A DNA stretch of 64,000 nt from Caulobacter hibisci (GCF_016135805.1 NZ_JADWOX010000014.1:1-64000), one strand, 5' to 3'. Positions 17,184 through 27,020 are shown, counted from the stretch's first letter. Program-made: numbers and translations. The notes: generated by a model from the sequence alone, not told the origin.

Positions 17184-18528
17184 GATGCCTCCGGATCTGC
17201 AGCGAGGCCAGGGGCAGGATCAGGACGACGCTGGCGCCGCCCTCGGGGCGGTTCTCGGCCCGCACCTCGCCGCCCAGCTTGCGCAGCACGTTGACGACCA
17301 GGAAGAGGCCCAGGCCGCCCCCTGCTCGCCCCTTGGTCGAATTGTAGGGCCGGCCGAAGTTCTCGAGGGTGTCGGGCGCGAAGCCCGGACCGTCGTCGTC
17401 GACCTCGATGACGATCAGCCCGCCGCTGACCCCGACATGCAGCCGCACCGCCTCGGGCGAGGCGTCCAGGGCGTTGTCGAGGACGTTGTGGATCACCTGC
17501 TTGAGGGTCGATTCCGCGACGATCGAGAACGGCGTGACCAGGTCGGTCTCGTAGACCAGCACGTCGCTGTTGCGGGTGGCGCGCCACTCGGCGACCACCT
17601 CGTCCATGAAGGCCCGCAGGCCGCTGACGCGGACCTCGTCGCCCCGCGCCTCGCCGGCCGACAGCAGCACGCCGGTGACGATCTGCTTGCAGCGCTGGAC
17701 CTCGCCGCGCATGTCCTCCAGCTCCTGGGCGAGCTCGGGGTCGGCCATGAACACCGGCATGCGCCGCCAGTCGCCGAGGATGACGTCCAAGGTGGCCAGC
17801 GGCGTGCCCAGCTCGTGCGCCGCGCCGGAGGCCAGCAGGCCCATGCGGACGATGTGGGTCTCTTCGGCGGCCCGCTGGCGCAGCTCGGCCAGGTGGGCGT
17901 CGTGGCGGCGCAGGTTGGTGTTGATCCGCGAGACGAAGGTCACCAGCAGCACCGCGTCCAGCACCACCCCCATCATCATGCCCATGATGAACAGGCCGAA
18001 GAACGCCTGGTCGCTGAGGCCGCTGGCGATCACCGGACGGTTGAAGGCCACCAGCATCAGGAAGCAGAAGCTGGTCAGGAACACGATCGCCCAGGTCGCC
18101 CAGACCTCGAGCAGCACCACGCCCAGGATCACGTGCAGCAGGTAGAGGGTCGTGAACGGGTTGGTGGCGCCGCCGCTGAAATAGAGCTGTGCGGTCAGGG
18201 CCAGGGCGTCCAGCGCCAGGGCCGAGAACAGGTCGTAGGGGCCCAGCGGCTGGGCGCTCTTCAGGCGCAGCAGACTGGCGAGGTTCAGCACCACCAGCGC
18301 GGCCAGCACCAGCATCATCGCCGCTAGCGGCAGCGCGAAACCGAGACTGAAGTGCACGGCCAGGATGGTCACGACCTGACCGACCACGGCGATCCAGCGC
18401 AGGTGGATCAGCTGCAGCATGTTCTGGCGGGCGATGGCGTCGGCGGGGTTCGCCGCGTTGTCCGCGGCCCGCGCCCCCGAAAGCCAGCCCGACATGCCGG
18501 CGATCAGGAGGCGGGCGGTCGGCGTCAT
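17173..18528 (-). CDS. regB: Redox-sensing histidine kinase RegB/PrrB/ActS family
   Basis: 451 residues. Six hydrophobic segments at about 45-200, with the quinone-sensing motif in YFSGGATNPFT (about 116-126). The dimerisation H-box is SGAAHELGTPLATLDV with His238. Cys280 in GEVQRCKQIV corresponds to the conserved redox cysteine of RegB. The ATPase lobe has NVLDNALDAS, DDDGPGF and the RAGGGLGLFL G-box. It senses ubiquinone pool and redox state and phosphorylates RegA. Overlaps surf1 by ATGA, placing it in the terminal-oxidase operon. Confidence 0.93.
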   Translation of the reverse strand: MTPTARLLIAGMSGWLSGARAADNAANPADAIARQNMLQLIHLRWIAVVGQVVTILAVHFSLGFALPLAAMMLVLAALVVLNLASLLRLKSAQPLGPYDLFSALALDALALTAQLYFSGGATNPFTTLYLLHVILGVVLLEVWATWAIVFLTSFCFLMLVAFNRPVIASGLSDQAFFGLFIMGMMMGVVLDAVLLVTFVSRINTNLRRHDAHLAELRQRAAEETHIVRMGLLASGAAHELGTPLATLDVILGDWRRMPVFMADPELAQELEDMRGEVQRCKQIVTGVLLSAGEARGDEVRVSGLRAFMDEVVAEWRATRNSDVLVYETDLVTPFSIVAESTLKQVIHNVLDNALDASPEAVRLHVGVSGGLIVIEVDDDGPGFAPDTLENFGRPYNSTKGRAGGGLGLFLVVNVLRKLGGEVRAENRPEGGASVVLILPLASLQIRRHHAR

Positions 18529-19268
18529 GGGGCCTCTTTAACCCGGTTCCGGCGCGCGTCGAACAGAACATAGGCGGCCGCGCCGCCGGTCAGCAGCGCC
18601 AGGCCGAACCATGTCAGAGCATAGACCAGGTGGCTGTTGGGGAAATTGACGACGGTCAAGCCGCCCATGGGCCAGCCCCCGGGATTGGCCGTGGCGTCCG
18701 CGTCGATGAAATAGGGCGCGGTCGGCCCCAGCCCCTTGGCCTTGGCGATCGCCGGGACGTCGCGGGAGTACCAGCGGCCGCCGGCCGGGTCGTTGCTGCG
18801 CAGGAAGCCGCCATGCGGCTCGGTCAGGCGCAGCAGGCCGACGACGCTGACCGGACCGGCGGCCTGGGCGGCCAGACGGGTTCCGGGCGCGCGGTGATCT
18901 GCGGGTACGAAGCCGCGATTGACGAGGACGTCGAAGCCTTGATCGGTGGCGAGCGGAGTGACGACCCAGAAGCCGGGCCCTTCGCGGGTCACGGCCTGAA
19001 CCAGAGTCTCGCGGTCGTGCAGGAAACGCCCCGCGAGGCGCACGCGGCGATAGCCGTCGGAGGCCTGGCTGATCCCCGCCCAGCGGTCGGGACCGGGGGG
19101 CGGGGTCGGCTCTGCGTGGATGCGCTGCTCGACCCGGGCGATCAGGTCGAGCTTCCAGGCCCTGCGCTGGACCTGCCAGCCGCAGAGCGCCAGGAAGAAC
19201 GCCGTGAAGGCCAGGCAGAGCCCGACCAAGGCGATCGTCCGGGCGCCGCCGCGGCGGGCCTTGATCAC
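18525..19268 (-). CDS. SURF1-family oxidase assembly protein
   Basis: 247 residues from a GTG that forms a GTGA overlap with the cyoD stop; the longer upstream frame lies inside cyoD and is rejected. Two membrane helices, at the N-terminus (IALVGLCLAFTAFFLALCGWQVQRRAWK) and the C-terminus (SHLVYALTWFGLALLTGGAAAYVLF), flank a periplasmic domain with VRLAGRF, GFWVVTPL, VLVNRGFVP and GGLTVVNFPNSHLVYALTWF, all SURF1 hallmarks. SURF1 helps insert haem into subunit I of haem-copper oxidases; here it should serve CyoB. Confidence 0.9.
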   Translation of the reverse strand: MIKARRGGARTIALVGLCLAFTAFFLALCGWQVQRRAWKLDLIARVEQRIHAEPTPPPGPDRWAGISQASDGYRRVRLAGRFLHDRETLVQAVTREGPGFWVVTPLATDQGFDVLVNRGFVPADHRAPGTRLAAQAAGPVSVVGLLRLTEPHGGFLRSNDPAGGRWYSRDVPAIAKAKGLGPTAPYFIDADATANPGGWPMGGLTVVNFPNSHLVYALTWFGLALLTGGAAAYVLFDARRNRVKEAP

Positions 19269-19663
19269 GGGGCCTGCCGCATGTCGTGCGGCATCGGAGC
19301 CATCATGTGGGTGTCGAGGTTGTGCATGACCCAAAGCGAACCGGCCAGGGCGATCACCACCACGATCAGGGTGAACACCAGGGCCAGCATGGTCCAGCCG
19401 CCTTCCGACCGCGGGTTCATGTGCAGGAAGTAGATCATGTGGACGACCACCTGGATCGCGGCTAGGCCCATGACCGCTACGGCGGTCATCTGGTGGGTCG
19501 GCAGCACGTCGGCCATGACCAGCCAGAACGGGATGGCGGTGAGGATCACCGCCAGCACGAAGCCGATCACATAGTCTTTCAGCGTGCCGTGAGCGGCGCC
19601 ACCGTCGTGGTGGTCGTGCCCATGATCGTGAGCGTCGTGCGCATCGTGGCTGGCCGCGCTCAT
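19265..19663 (-). CDS. cyoD: Cytochrome o ubiquinol oxidase subunit IV
   Basis: 132 residues. The N-terminus is strikingly histidine-rich (MSAASHDAHDAHDHGHDHHDGG) before three membrane helices (DYVIGFVLAVILTAIPFW, MTAVAVMGLAAIQVVVHMIYFLHM, TMLALVFTLIVVVIALAGSLWVM). HMIYFLHMN is the CyoD signature. It is a structural and assembly subunit of the bo3-type oxidase. ATGA overlap with cyoC. The His/Asp run is longer than in the E. coli protein as I remember it and could hold metal. Confidence 0.92.
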   Translation of the reverse strand: MSAASHDAHDAHDHGHDHHDGGAAHGTLKDYVIGFVLAVILTAIPFWLVMADVLPTHQMTAVAVMGLAAIQVVVHMIYFLHMNPRSEGGWTMLALVFTLIVVVIALAGSLWVMHNLDTHMMAPMPHDMRQAP

Positions 19664-20283
19664 TTCAGGACTCCGAGCAGATAGACGAACGAGAAGACGC
19701 CGATCCAGATGACGTCGAGGAAGTGCCAGAACATCGACAGGCACATCAGGCGGCGCTTCATTTCGACGCCGAGGCCGCGCTGGCTGACCTGCACCATAAG
19801 GGTGACCAGCCAGATGATGCCGAAGGTCACGTGCAGGCCGTGGGTGCCGACCAGGACGAAGAACGACGACAGGAAGGCGCTGCGCTGCGGACCCGCGCCC
19901 TCATGGATGAGGTGATGGAACTCGTAGAGCTCCAGCGACAGGAAGCCGAGGCCGAACAGGCCGGTGATCGCCAGCCACACCAGGGTCGGCGTCACCTTCT
20001 TGGCCTGGGCCGAGAGCATGGCGAAGCCGTAGGTGATCGACGAGAACAGCAGCAGCGCGGTGTTGACCGCCACGATGGGCAGATCGAACAGATCCGCCCC
20101 CGAGGGGCCGGCCGCGTAGTTGCGGCCGAGCACGGCGTAGCAGGCGAACAGGACCGCGAAGATCAGGCAGTCGCTCATCAGGTAGATCCAGAACCCCAGC
20201 AGGGTCCCGTTCTCCGGATGGTGGTCCTCGGTCAGGTGGAAGCGGGTGTTGTCCGCTTCGGTCAGGGTCTGGGCGTGGGCCAT
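19660..20283 (-). CDS. cyoC: Cytochrome o ubiquinol oxidase subunit III
   Basis: 207 residues, five membrane helices. Conserved GFWIYLMSDCLIFAVLFACYAVL near the N-terminus, SSFFVLVGTHGLHVTFGIIWL in the middle, and MFWHFLDVIWIGVFSFVYLLG at the end. It is an integral subunit of the quinol oxidase and has no redox centre. It begins two bases after cyoB ends. Confidence 0.95.
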   Translation of the reverse strand: MAHAQTLTEADNTRFHLTEDHHPENGTLLGFWIYLMSDCLIFAVLFACYAVLGRNYAAGPSGADLFDLPIVAVNTALLLFSSITYGFAMLSAQAKKVTPTLVWLAITGLFGLGFLSLELYEFHHLIHEGAGPQRSAFLSSFFVLVGTHGLHVTFGIIWLVTLMVQVSQRGLGVEMKRRLMCLSMFWHFLDVIWIGVFSFVYLLGVLK

Positions 20284-20285
20284 GA

Positions 20286-22283
20286 TTACGCGAGGCTCCG
20301 CAGGGCTTCGGTGCGGGCGTCCTCGATGCGGACGACCTCCTCGGCCGGAATGTAGTAGTCACGCTTGAAGTTGAAGGTGTGGACGATCGCCGAGACGATC
20401 AGCGCGGCGAACGAGATCACCGCCAGCCACCAGATGTGCCAGATCATCGCGAAGCCGAGCACGATGCTGATCCCGGCCATCACGACCCCCGCGCCGGTGT
20501 TCTTCGGCATGTGGATCGGGATGAACCCGTTGGTCGGACGCTCGTAGCCGCGCTGCTTCATGTCGTGCCAGGCGTCGATCTCATGGATGACGGGCGTGAA
20601 GGCGAAGTTGTAGGCCGGCGGCGGCGACGAGGTCGACCACTCCAGCGTACGGCCGCCCCAGGGATCGCCGGTCACGTCGGCGTACTGCTCGCGCTTCATG
20701 AAGCCGACGACCATCTGCAGGATGAAGGCGATGATGCCGATCAGGATCAGAACGGCGCCGAAGGCGGCGATCACGAACCAGATCTGCAGGCTCGGGTCCT
20801 CGAAGTGGCTGACGCGGCGGGTCACGCCCATCAGGCCCAGGACATAGAGCGGCATGAAGGCGAAGAAGAAGCCGATCTGCCAGAACCAGAACGAGACCTT
20901 GCCCCAGAACGGGTCGAGCTTGAAGCCGAAGGCCTTGGGGAACCAGTAGACGATGCCGGCGAACATGCCGAACACGACGCCGCCGATGATCACGTTGTGG
21001 AAGTGGGCGATCAGGAACAGCGAGTTGTGCAGCACGAAGTCGGCGGGCGGGACGGCCAGCAGGACGCCGGTCATGCCGCCGATGACGAAGGTGACCATGA
21101 AGCCGACGGTCCACAGCATCGGCACTTCGAAGCGGATGCGGCCGCGGTACATCGTGAACAGCCAGTTGAAGATCTTCGCCCCTGTCGGGATCGAAATGAT
21201 CATCGTCGTGATCCCGAAGAACGAGTTCACGCTGGCGCCCGAGCCCATGGTGAAGAAGTGGTGCAGCCACACCAGGTACGACAGGATCGTGATGACGACC
21301 GTGGCGTAGACCATCGAGCTATAGCCGAACAGGCGCTTGCTGCAGAAGGTCGAGACGACTTCCGAGAACACGCCGAAGGCCGGCAGCACCAGGATGTAGA
21401 CTTCCGGGTGACCCCAGATCCAGATCAGGTTCACGTACATCATCGGGTTGCCGCCGAAGTCGTTCGTGAAGAAGTTGGTGTGCAGGTAGCGGTCGGCGGT
21501 CAGCAGGGCCAGGACGGCCGTGAGGATCGGGAAGCTGGCGACGATCAGGACGTTGCTGCACAGCGAGGTCCAGGTGAACACCGGCATCTTCATCAGGCTC
21601 ATGCCCGGCGCGCGCATCTTCACGATCGTGACGATCAGGTTGATGCCCGAAAGGGTGGTGCCGACGCCCGCGATCTGCAGGGACCAGATGTAGTAATCCA
21701 CCCCGACATCTGGACTGTACGCCAAATTCGATAGCGGCGGATAAGCCAGCCAGCCGGTGCGGGCGAACTCGCCGACGAACAGCGACAGCATCACCGTCAC
21801 CGCGCCGCCGACCGTCATCCAGAAGCTGAAATTGTTCAGGAACGGGAAGGCCACGTCGCGGGCGCCGATCTGCAGCGGCACGACGAGGTTCATCAGGCCG
21901 GTGATCAGCGGCATCGCCACGAAGAAGATCATGATCACGCCGTGGGCGGTGAAGACCTGGTCGTAGTGGTGCGGCGGCAGATAGCCGGCGGCGTCGCCGA
22001 AGGCCAAAGCCTGCTGGGCCCGCATCATCAGGGCGTCGGCGAAGCCGCGCAGCAGCATGATGATGGCGAGGATGATGTACATCACGCCGATCTTCTTGTG
22101 GTCGACGCTGGTCAGCCACTCACGCCACAGATAGCCCCAGACCTTGAAATAGGTCAGGGCGGCCAGGACGGTGATGCCGCCCAGCGCGACCATGGCGAAC
22201 GTGCCGAGCAGGATCGGCTCGTGGAAGGGGATGGCGTCCCATGTGAGACGGCCGAAGATCGTTTTTACGAGGTCCGGGGACAT
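20286..22283 (-). CDS. cyoB: Cytochrome o ubiquinol oxidase subunit I
   Basis: 665 residues, the family length. Haem-copper oxidase core with about 15 membrane helices. Visible marks are [19 protein letters not shown] (low-spin haem His), [23 protein letters not shown] (CuB His and the cross-linked Tyr), [12 protein letters not shown] (CuB His pair), and [28 protein letters not shown] (haem ligands). It reduces oxygen to water and pumps protons with ubiquinol as donor, in the inner membrane. 19 bases downstream of cyoA. Confidence 0.97.
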   Translation of the reverse strand: MSPDLVKTIFGRLTWDAIPFHEPILLGTFAMVALGGITVLAALTYFKVWGYLWREWLTSVDHKKIGVMYIILAIIMLLRGFADALMMRAQQALAFGDAAGYLPPHHYDQVFTAHGVIMIFFVAMPLITGLMNLVVPLQIGARDVAFPFLNNFSFWMTVGGAVTVMLSLFVGEFARTGWLAYPPLSNLAYSPDVGVDYYIWSLQIAGVGTTLSGINLIVTIVKMRAPGMSLMKMPVFTWTSLCSNVLIVASFPILTAVLALLTADRYLHTNFFTNDFGGNPMMYVNLIWIWGHPEVYILVLPAFGVFSEVVSTFCSKRLFGYSSMVYATVVITILSYLVWLHHFFTMGSGASVNSFFGITTMIISIPTGAKIFNWLFTMYRGRIRFEVPMLWTVGFMVTFVIGGMTGVLLAVPPADFVLHNSLFLIAHFHNVIIGGVVFGMFAGIVYWFPKAFGFKLDPFWGKVSFWFWQIGFFFAFMPLYVLGLMGVTRRVSHFEDPSLQIWFVIAAFGAVLILIGIIAFILQMVVGFMKREQYADVTGDPWGGRTLEWSTSSPPPAYNFAFTPVIHEIDAWHDMKQRGYERPTNGFIPIHMPKNTGAGVVMAGISIVLGFAMIWHIWWLAVISFAALIVSAIVHTFNFKRDYYIPAEEVVRIEDARTEALRSLA

Positions 22284-22302
22284 GATGATCTCTAGGCTTT
22301 GA

Positions 22303-23340
22303 TCAGCGCGCTTCGGCGGGCGCGGACTTGGGGGCGCAGAGCGCGGCGACGAACGAGCGGATGCCGCCCTCCCCGCGCCGGACCCGCTTGTCGTATTCGA
22401 GGGTGGTGACGTTGGTGGTCCCGGCCATGCCGAGGCCGCCGGCCTTGTCGATGGCCATCATGTCGTGTTGGCACATCTTGCCCGGCTCGACGCAACGGTT
22501 GACCGCCTTGTCGAACAGGCCGGCCTCGACCGAAGCGAAGCGCTGGGGTGGTACCTTCTCGCTGGGCTTTTCCAGGACGAGGTAGCGGGTTCCATCGAGG
22601 CGGCCGTCGCTCTTGCGGACGTCGGCGGCCCACTTGTCGAACTCGGCCTTGCTCATGCCGTGGAACTTGAAGCGCATGTGCGAGAAGCCCTCGCCGCTGT
22701 AGTTGGCCGAGAAGCCGTCGAACGTGCCGGGCTTGTTGATCACGGCGTGCAGCTTGGTGCGCATGCCGGGCATGGCGTAGATCTGGCCGGCCAGGGCGGG
22801 CACGTAGAACGAGTTCATAACCGACGAGGCCGTCAGGTCGAAGTCGATCGGCGTGTCGACCGGCGCGGCCAGTTCGTTGACCGTGGCGACGCCCAGTTCC
22901 GGATAGATGAACAGCCACTTCCAATCGAGGGCGACGACCTGGACCTTCAGCGGCTTGACGCCTTCGGCCGAGCGGCCCGGCGCCAGGCGGTCGAGCGGAC
23001 GGTACGGGTCGAGCAGGTGAGTGCTGGTCCAGGTGACGGCGCCCAGGATCATGATGATCACCAGCGGCGCGGCCCAGATCACGATCTCGAGCTTGGTCGA
23101 GTGGTGCCATTCGGGGTCGTACTTGGCCGTCTTGTTCGACTGCCGGTACTTCCAGGCGAAGAACAGGGTCAGGAAAATGACCGGAATGATGATGACCAGC
23201 ATCAGCAGGGTCGAGAGGATGATCAGGTCGCGCTGCTGCGTGGCGATGTCGCCGGATGGATTCATCACGACCCAGTCGCACCCGCTCAACGCGAGCAGGA
23301 CGGGCAGCAGGGCGAGCTTCTTCAAGGGACTCAGAGTCAT
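22303..23340 (-). CDS. cyoA: Cytochrome o ubiquinol oxidase subunit II (lipoprotein)
   Basis: 345 residues from [23 protein letters not shown], a lipoprotein signal with lipobox LSGC. Two membrane helices at about 40-110 ([28 protein letters not shown] and [22 protein letters not shown]), then a periplasmic cupredoxin fold. [33 protein letters not shown] lacks the CuA cysteines of cytochrome c oxidases, so it is quinol-type. The C-terminal part has [14 protein letters not shown]. First gene of cyoABCD-surf1-regBA. Confidence 0.95.
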   Translation of the reverse strand: MTLSPLKKLALLPVLLALSGCDWVVMNPSGDIATQQRDLIILSTLLMLVIIIPVIFLTLFFAWKYRQSNKTAKYDPEWHHSTKLEIVIWAAPLVIIMILGAVTWTSTHLLDPYRPLDRLAPGRSAEGVKPLKVQVVALDWKWLFIYPELGVATVNELAAPVDTPIDFDLTASSVMNSFYVPALAGQIYAMPGMRTKLHAVINKPGTFDGFSANYSGEGFSHMRFKFHGMSKAEFDKWAADVRKSDGRLDGTRYLVLEKPSEKVPPQRFASVEAGLFDKAVNRCVEPGKMCQHDMMAIDKAGGLGMAGTTNVTTLEYDKRVRRGEGGIRSFVAALCAPKSAPAEAR

Positions 23341-23404
23341 GAGGAACCTGGACTTCGGACGTACTGGCGGCGCGCGATAAGCTAACGCGCGGGGCCGGGA
23401 CATT

Positions 23405-23419
23405 GGACCATTTGTCCTA
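23405..23419. promoter_or_regulatory. 15-base element GGACCATTTGTCCTA, copy 2
   Basis: Identical to 16466-16480; 65 bases upstream of the cyoA ATG. The 230-base gap 23341-23570 separates cyoA from a divergent MFS gene and shows no other recognisable site. Confidence 0.5.
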
Positions 23420-23570
23420 GGCGCCGCAGTGCAACACGGAAATGCGGAGCCGAAGACGCATCAAGGCGTTTGCCAGAACGGGGCAGTTGGTCTCATGCTC
23501 ACGTTCAGACCGTCGGCAAGACGGCATGAAAAGAGTTTGGGACGGAACAACAGGAACAGGCGGTAGCCAT

Positions 23571-24953
23571 ATGAGTCAAGATTTCGCACTGCCAGTTGGA
23601 CCAGGGCCAGCCGGACCGGGGCCGACCTCATCGGGCCTGGAGCGCGACGCGCGGCGATTGCACGCCGACCACAAGGGGGTCCGGCCCGGCGAGATCGCCA
23701 TCGGGGTGATCATCGGGCGCACTTCCGAGTTTTTCGACTTCTTCGTCTATGCCATCGCCTCGGTGCTGGTTTTCCCTCACCTCTTCTTTCCGTTCTTCGA
23801 CCGCCTGACGGGCGTGCTGTGCTCGTTCGCGATCTTCTCGCTGGCCTTCATCGCCCGGCCGATCGGCTCGGCGATCTTCGGGGTCATCGACCGCAACTAC
23901 GGTCGCGGCGTGAAGCTTACCATCGCCCTCTTCCTGCTGGGCGGCTCGACCGCCGCCATCAGCTTCCTGCCCGGCTACGCCGCGGCCGGCGCCTTCTCGA
24001 TCTGGGCCCTGGCGGCCTTCCGCATCGGACAGGGCCTGGCCCTCGCCGGCGCCTGGGACGGCATGGCCTCGCTGCTGGCTTTGAACGCCCCTGAAAAGAA
24101 GCGCGGCTGGTACGCGATGATCCCACAGTTGGGCGCGCCGTTCGGCTTCATGCTGGCCAGCGGCCTGTTCGCCTATTTCGTCGCGAGCCTGGGCTCGGCC
24201 GACTTCCTCGACTGGGGCTGGCGCTATCCGTTCTTCGCGGCCTTCGCGATCAACGTGGTAGCCTTGTTCGCCCGCCTGCGGATCGTCGCGACGGAAGAAT
24301 TCGGCAAGCTGTTCGAGAAGGGCCAGCTCAGCCCCGTGCCGCTGACCAGCCTGATGAAAGCCCAAGGCTCCAACGTGATCATCGGCGCCTTCGCGCCGCT
24401 GGCCACCTTCGCCATGTTCCACCTCGTCACGGTGTTCCCGCTCTCGTGGGTGAGCCTGCACGACGACGGCGGCGAGGCGCTGAACTTCCTGCGCATCGAG
24501 CTGGTGGGCGCCCTGGTGGGCGTCGTGGGCATCATGGTCTCGGGCTGGATCGCCGACCGCATCAGTCGCCAGAACCATCTGGCCCTGTCGGCGGTGCTGA
24601 TCGCGATCTTCAGCCTGGCCGCGCCCTGGCTGCTGGACGCCGGCAGCGTCGGCCAGACGGTCTATGTCGTGGCGGGCTTCGCGATCCTGGGCCTGTCGTT
24701 CGGCCAGGCTTCCGGCGCGGTCAGCTCGGGCTTCCAGCGCCGCTATCGCTACAGCGGCGCGGCCCTGACCTCGGACCTGTCGTGGCTGGTCGGTGCGGGC
24801 TTCGCGCCCCTGGCCGCCCTGGCCCTGGCCAGCTTCTGGGGCCTGCCGGCCATCGGCCTCTACCTGGCCTCGGGGGCGGTCGCGACCCTGGTCGCCCTGT
24901 CGATCGACCGCCGCCGCCGAATGCGCCATCACAACAAGCCGCCGGCCGCCTAG
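23571..24953 (+). CDS. MFS transporter, metabolite:H+ symporter (MHS) type
   Basis: 460 residues from the ATG of MSQDFALPVGPGP; an in-frame ATG at 23526 (MKRVWDG) is possible and neither has a strong ribosome site. Twelve membrane segments. The first helix region, IAIGVIIGRTSEFFDFFVYAIASVLVFPHLFFP, and the loop RPIGSAIFGVIDRNYGRGVKLT are typical of the MHS family, which takes up dicarboxylates, citrate, shikimate or betaines. The usual GD in the first motif is replaced by SEFFDFF. Divergent from cyoA and ended by a strong terminator; substrate unknown. Confidence 0.85.
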   Translation: MSQDFALPVGPGPAGPGPTSSGLERDARRLHADHKGVRPGEIAIGVIIGRTSEFFDFFVYAIASVLVFPHLFFPFFDRLTGVLCSFAIFSLAFIARPIGSAIFGVIDRNYGRGVKLTIALFLLGGSTAAISFLPGYAAAGAFSIWALAAFRIGQGLALAGAWDGMASLLALNAPEKKRGWYAMIPQLGAPFGFMLASGLFAYFVASLGSADFLDWGWRYPFFAAFAINVVALFARLRIVATEEFGKLFEKGQLSPVPLTSLMKAQGSNVIIGAFAPLATFAMFHLVTVFPLSWVSLHDDGGEALNFLRIELVGALVGVVGIMVSGWIADRISRQNHLALSAVLIAIFSLAAPWLLDAGSVGQTVYVVAGFAILGLSFGQASGAVSSGFQRRYRYSGAALTSDLSWLVGAGFAPLAALALASFWGLPAIGLYLASGAVATLVALSIDRRRRMRHHNKPPAA

Positions 24954-24975
24954 CGACCGGGTTTTGAAACCAGAA

Positions 24976-25002
24976 GGGGCGGCTCTCATCGAGAGCCGCC
25001 CC
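24976..25002. terminator. Hairpin between convergent genes
   Basis: GGGGCGGCTCTC and GAGAGCCGCCCC form a perfect 12-bp stem with an ATC loop, between the MFS stop (24953) and the flavin monooxygenase stop (25010). It can serve both strands, though neither side has a long T run. Confidence 0.7.
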
Positions 25003-25009
25003 AGTCATG

Positions 25010-26080
25010 TCAGGTGAACAGCGGAGCGTGATCCAGCCGCGGCAGCACGTGCCGGGCGAAGAGGTCGGCCTCGGCGATATGCGGGTAGCCCGACAGGATG
25101 AAGGCCTCCAGGCCGATCTCGCGATAAGCGTTGATCTTGGCCAGCACCTGGTCGGGATCGCCGACGATAGCCGCGCCGCAGCCCGACCGCGCCCGGCCGA
25201 TGCCGGTCCACAGATTGTCCTCGACATAGCCGTCGCCCGCCGAGGCCTCGCGCAGCTCGGCCTGACGGCGCACGCCGAACGAGGCCGCGTCCAGCGACTT
25301 GGCGCGGATGGCCTCGCCTTCCTTGGCGTCGAGCTTGGACAGCAGCCGGTCGGCGGCCGCCCTCGCCTCTTCCTCGGTCTCGCGCACCACGACGTGCACG
25401 CGATAACCGAAGCGAAGCGTGCGGCCATGGGCGGCGGCGCGAACGCGCAGGTCTTCGATGGTCTCCTTCACCACCTCCATGCGGTCGGGCCACATCAGAT
25501 AGACGTCGGCGCCCTGGGCGGCGACCTCGCGGGCCTCGTGCGACAGGCCGCCGAAGTAGAACGGCGGGCACTTGCCCGAGACGGTGCGCAGGCGCGGCGG
25601 GTCGAGCTTCAGCTGATAGAACTCGCCCTGGAAATCGATGCTCTCGCCGTTGAGCAGCGAACGCAGGATCTTCATCGCCTCCAGCGTGCGGGCGTAGCGC
25701 GGCCCGGACGCCAGGGTCTCGCCCGGCAGGTCGCTGGAGATGATGTTGAGGGTCAGGCGGCCCTCCAGCATCTGGTCCAGCGTCGCGATCTGGCGGGCCA
25801 GCTGCGGCGGCCACATCTCGCCGCAGCGGATGGCCAGGAGCAGTTTCAGCTTTCGCAGGATCGGCGCCAGGCCGCCGGCGAAGGCCACGCCCTCAATGCC
25901 GAGGTTGTAGCCCGACGGCAGCAGCAGGTTGTCGAACCCGCCGCTTTCGGCCGCCAGGGCGATGTCGCGGCAGTGGGCGTAGGACGCCTTCAGAGCCGGA
26001 TCCGGAACGCCGAGGAACTCGTAGTCGTCGTCGCACAGCGCCGAGAACCACGAGACTTCGCAGGGAGGAAGCGTGCTCAC
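25010..26080 (-). CDS. LLM-class flavin-dependent monooxygenase, SsuD-like
   Basis: 356 residues from a GTG forming a GTGA overlap with the aldo/keto reductase stop. Bacterial-luciferase TIM barrel. Motifs close to alkanesulfonate monooxygenase are ESGGFDNLLLPSG, LLLAIRCGEMWPPQLARQIATLDQMLEGRLTLNIISSD, FYFGGLSHEAREVAAQGADVYLMWPD and EAFILSGYPHIAEAD. It would use FMNH2 from a separate reductase to oxygenate a sulfonate or related carbon compound in the cytoplasm. No ssu transporter or flavin reductase is nearby, so the true substrate is open. Operon with the AKR upstream. Confidence 0.85.
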   Translation of the reverse strand: MSTLPPCEVSWFSALCDDDYEFLGVPDPALKASYAHCRDIALAAESGGFDNLLLPSGYNLGIEGVAFAGGLAPILRKLKLLLAIRCGEMWPPQLARQIATLDQMLEGRLTLNIISSDLPGETLASGPRYARTLEAMKILRSLLNGESIDFQGEFYQLKLDPPRLRTVSGKCPPFYFGGLSHEAREVAAQGADVYLMWPDRMEVVKETIEDLRVRAAAHGRTLRFGYRVHVVVRETEEEARAAADRLLSKLDAKEGEAIRAKSLDAASFGVRRQAELREASAGDGYVEDNLWTGIGRARSGCGAAIVGDPDQVLAKINAYREIGLEAFILSGYPHIAEADLFARHVLPRLDHAPLFT

Positions 26081-26988
26081 GGCAGGGGAACTCCGCGGCT
26101 GGCGGTCAGGATCGCGTACCACTGGGTGCGGCTCAGCTTCACGCGCAGGGCGTCGGCCGAGGCCGTGATGCGCTCGGGCGTCTGCGAGCCGACGATCGGG
26201 ATCGGGCGCGACGGGTGGGCCATGATCCAGGCCAGGGCCACGGCGGCGCGATCGACATGCTGTTCGCGAGCGATGACGTCGAGGGCCTCGATCACGGCGC
26301 GGCCGCGATCGTCGGTCCCCTGCCCCACGAGGCGTCCGCCGCCCAGCGGCGACCAGGCCAGCACGGCCAGGTCACGCTCAAGCGCCTGGTCGAGCACGCC
26401 GTCCGACAGCGGCTCGATGGTCAGGGGCGAGAACTCCGGCTGGATGCTGGCCAGGGCAAACGGCAGGTGGGCCTGCAGGGCCGCCACCTGGCTCGGCAGG
26501 TAGTTCGACACGCCGACGGCGTCGATCTTGCCCTGGTCGCGCAGCTTGGTCAGCGCCTGGGCGATCTCGGCCGGGTGGGCCAGAACGTCGGGGCGGTGGA
26601 TCTGGTAGAGGTCGATCTTCTCGACGCCCAGGCGCTGCAGCGAGGCTTCGCAGGCGGCGACCAGATAGTCGGCGCTGGAGTCGTAGGGCACGCCCAGGAT
26701 GATGCCGCCCTTGGAGGCCAGCACGAACTTCTCGCGCAGGTGCGGGGCGTCACGCAGCACCTTGCCGAGCAGGACTTCCGACGAGCCGAAGCCGTAGGGC
26801 GTGTCGGCGCCGTAGACGTCGGCGGTGTCCAGCAGGGTGATCCCGCTTTCCAGCGCGGTCTCGACCAGCAGGCGGGCGTCGGCGACCGATTCCCCCTTGA
26901 AGCGCCACATGCCCCAGGCCAGCGGAGAAACGGAAATACCGCTCTTGCCGAGCGGACGGGGTTCGTGTGACTGGCGGCTCTCACTCAT
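26077..26988 (-). CDS. Aldo/keto reductase
   Basis: 303 residues, TIM-barrel NADPH oxidoreductase. The catalytic tetrad is visible: Asp and Tyr in LLDTADVYGAD, Lys in VLASKGGII and His in YQIHRPDVL. The cofactor end is PIPIVGSQTPERITASADAL. Closest in feel to the YdhF-like oxidoreductase group. It precedes and overlaps the LLM monooxygenase and is divergent from the Gfo/Idh/MocA gene with only 32 bases between start codons. It may process the aldehyde made by the monooxygenase (inference). Confidence 0.88.
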   Translation of the reverse strand: MSESRQSHEPRPLGKSGISVSPLAWGMWRFKGESVADARLLVETALESGITLLDTADVYGADTPYGFGSSEVLLGKVLRDAPHLREKFVLASKGGIILGVPYDSSADYLVAACEASLQRLGVEKIDLYQIHRPDVLAHPAEIAQALTKLRDQGKIDAVGVSNYLPSQVAALQAHLPFALASIQPEFSPLTIEPLSDGVLDQALERDLAVLAWSPLGGGRLVGQGTDDRGRAVIEALDVIAREQHVDRAAVALAWIMAHPSRPIPIVGSQTPERITASADALRVKLSRTQWYAILTASRGVPLP

Positions 26989-27020
26989 ATGTACGTGCTT
27001 TCAGTTCGGGGGATTTGAAG

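Noticed and set aside
20379..21734. Plus-strand frame opposite cyoB, rich in Asp, His and Arg
   Set aside because: An antisense shadow of a highly conserved oxidase gene; no ribosome site or recognisable fold.
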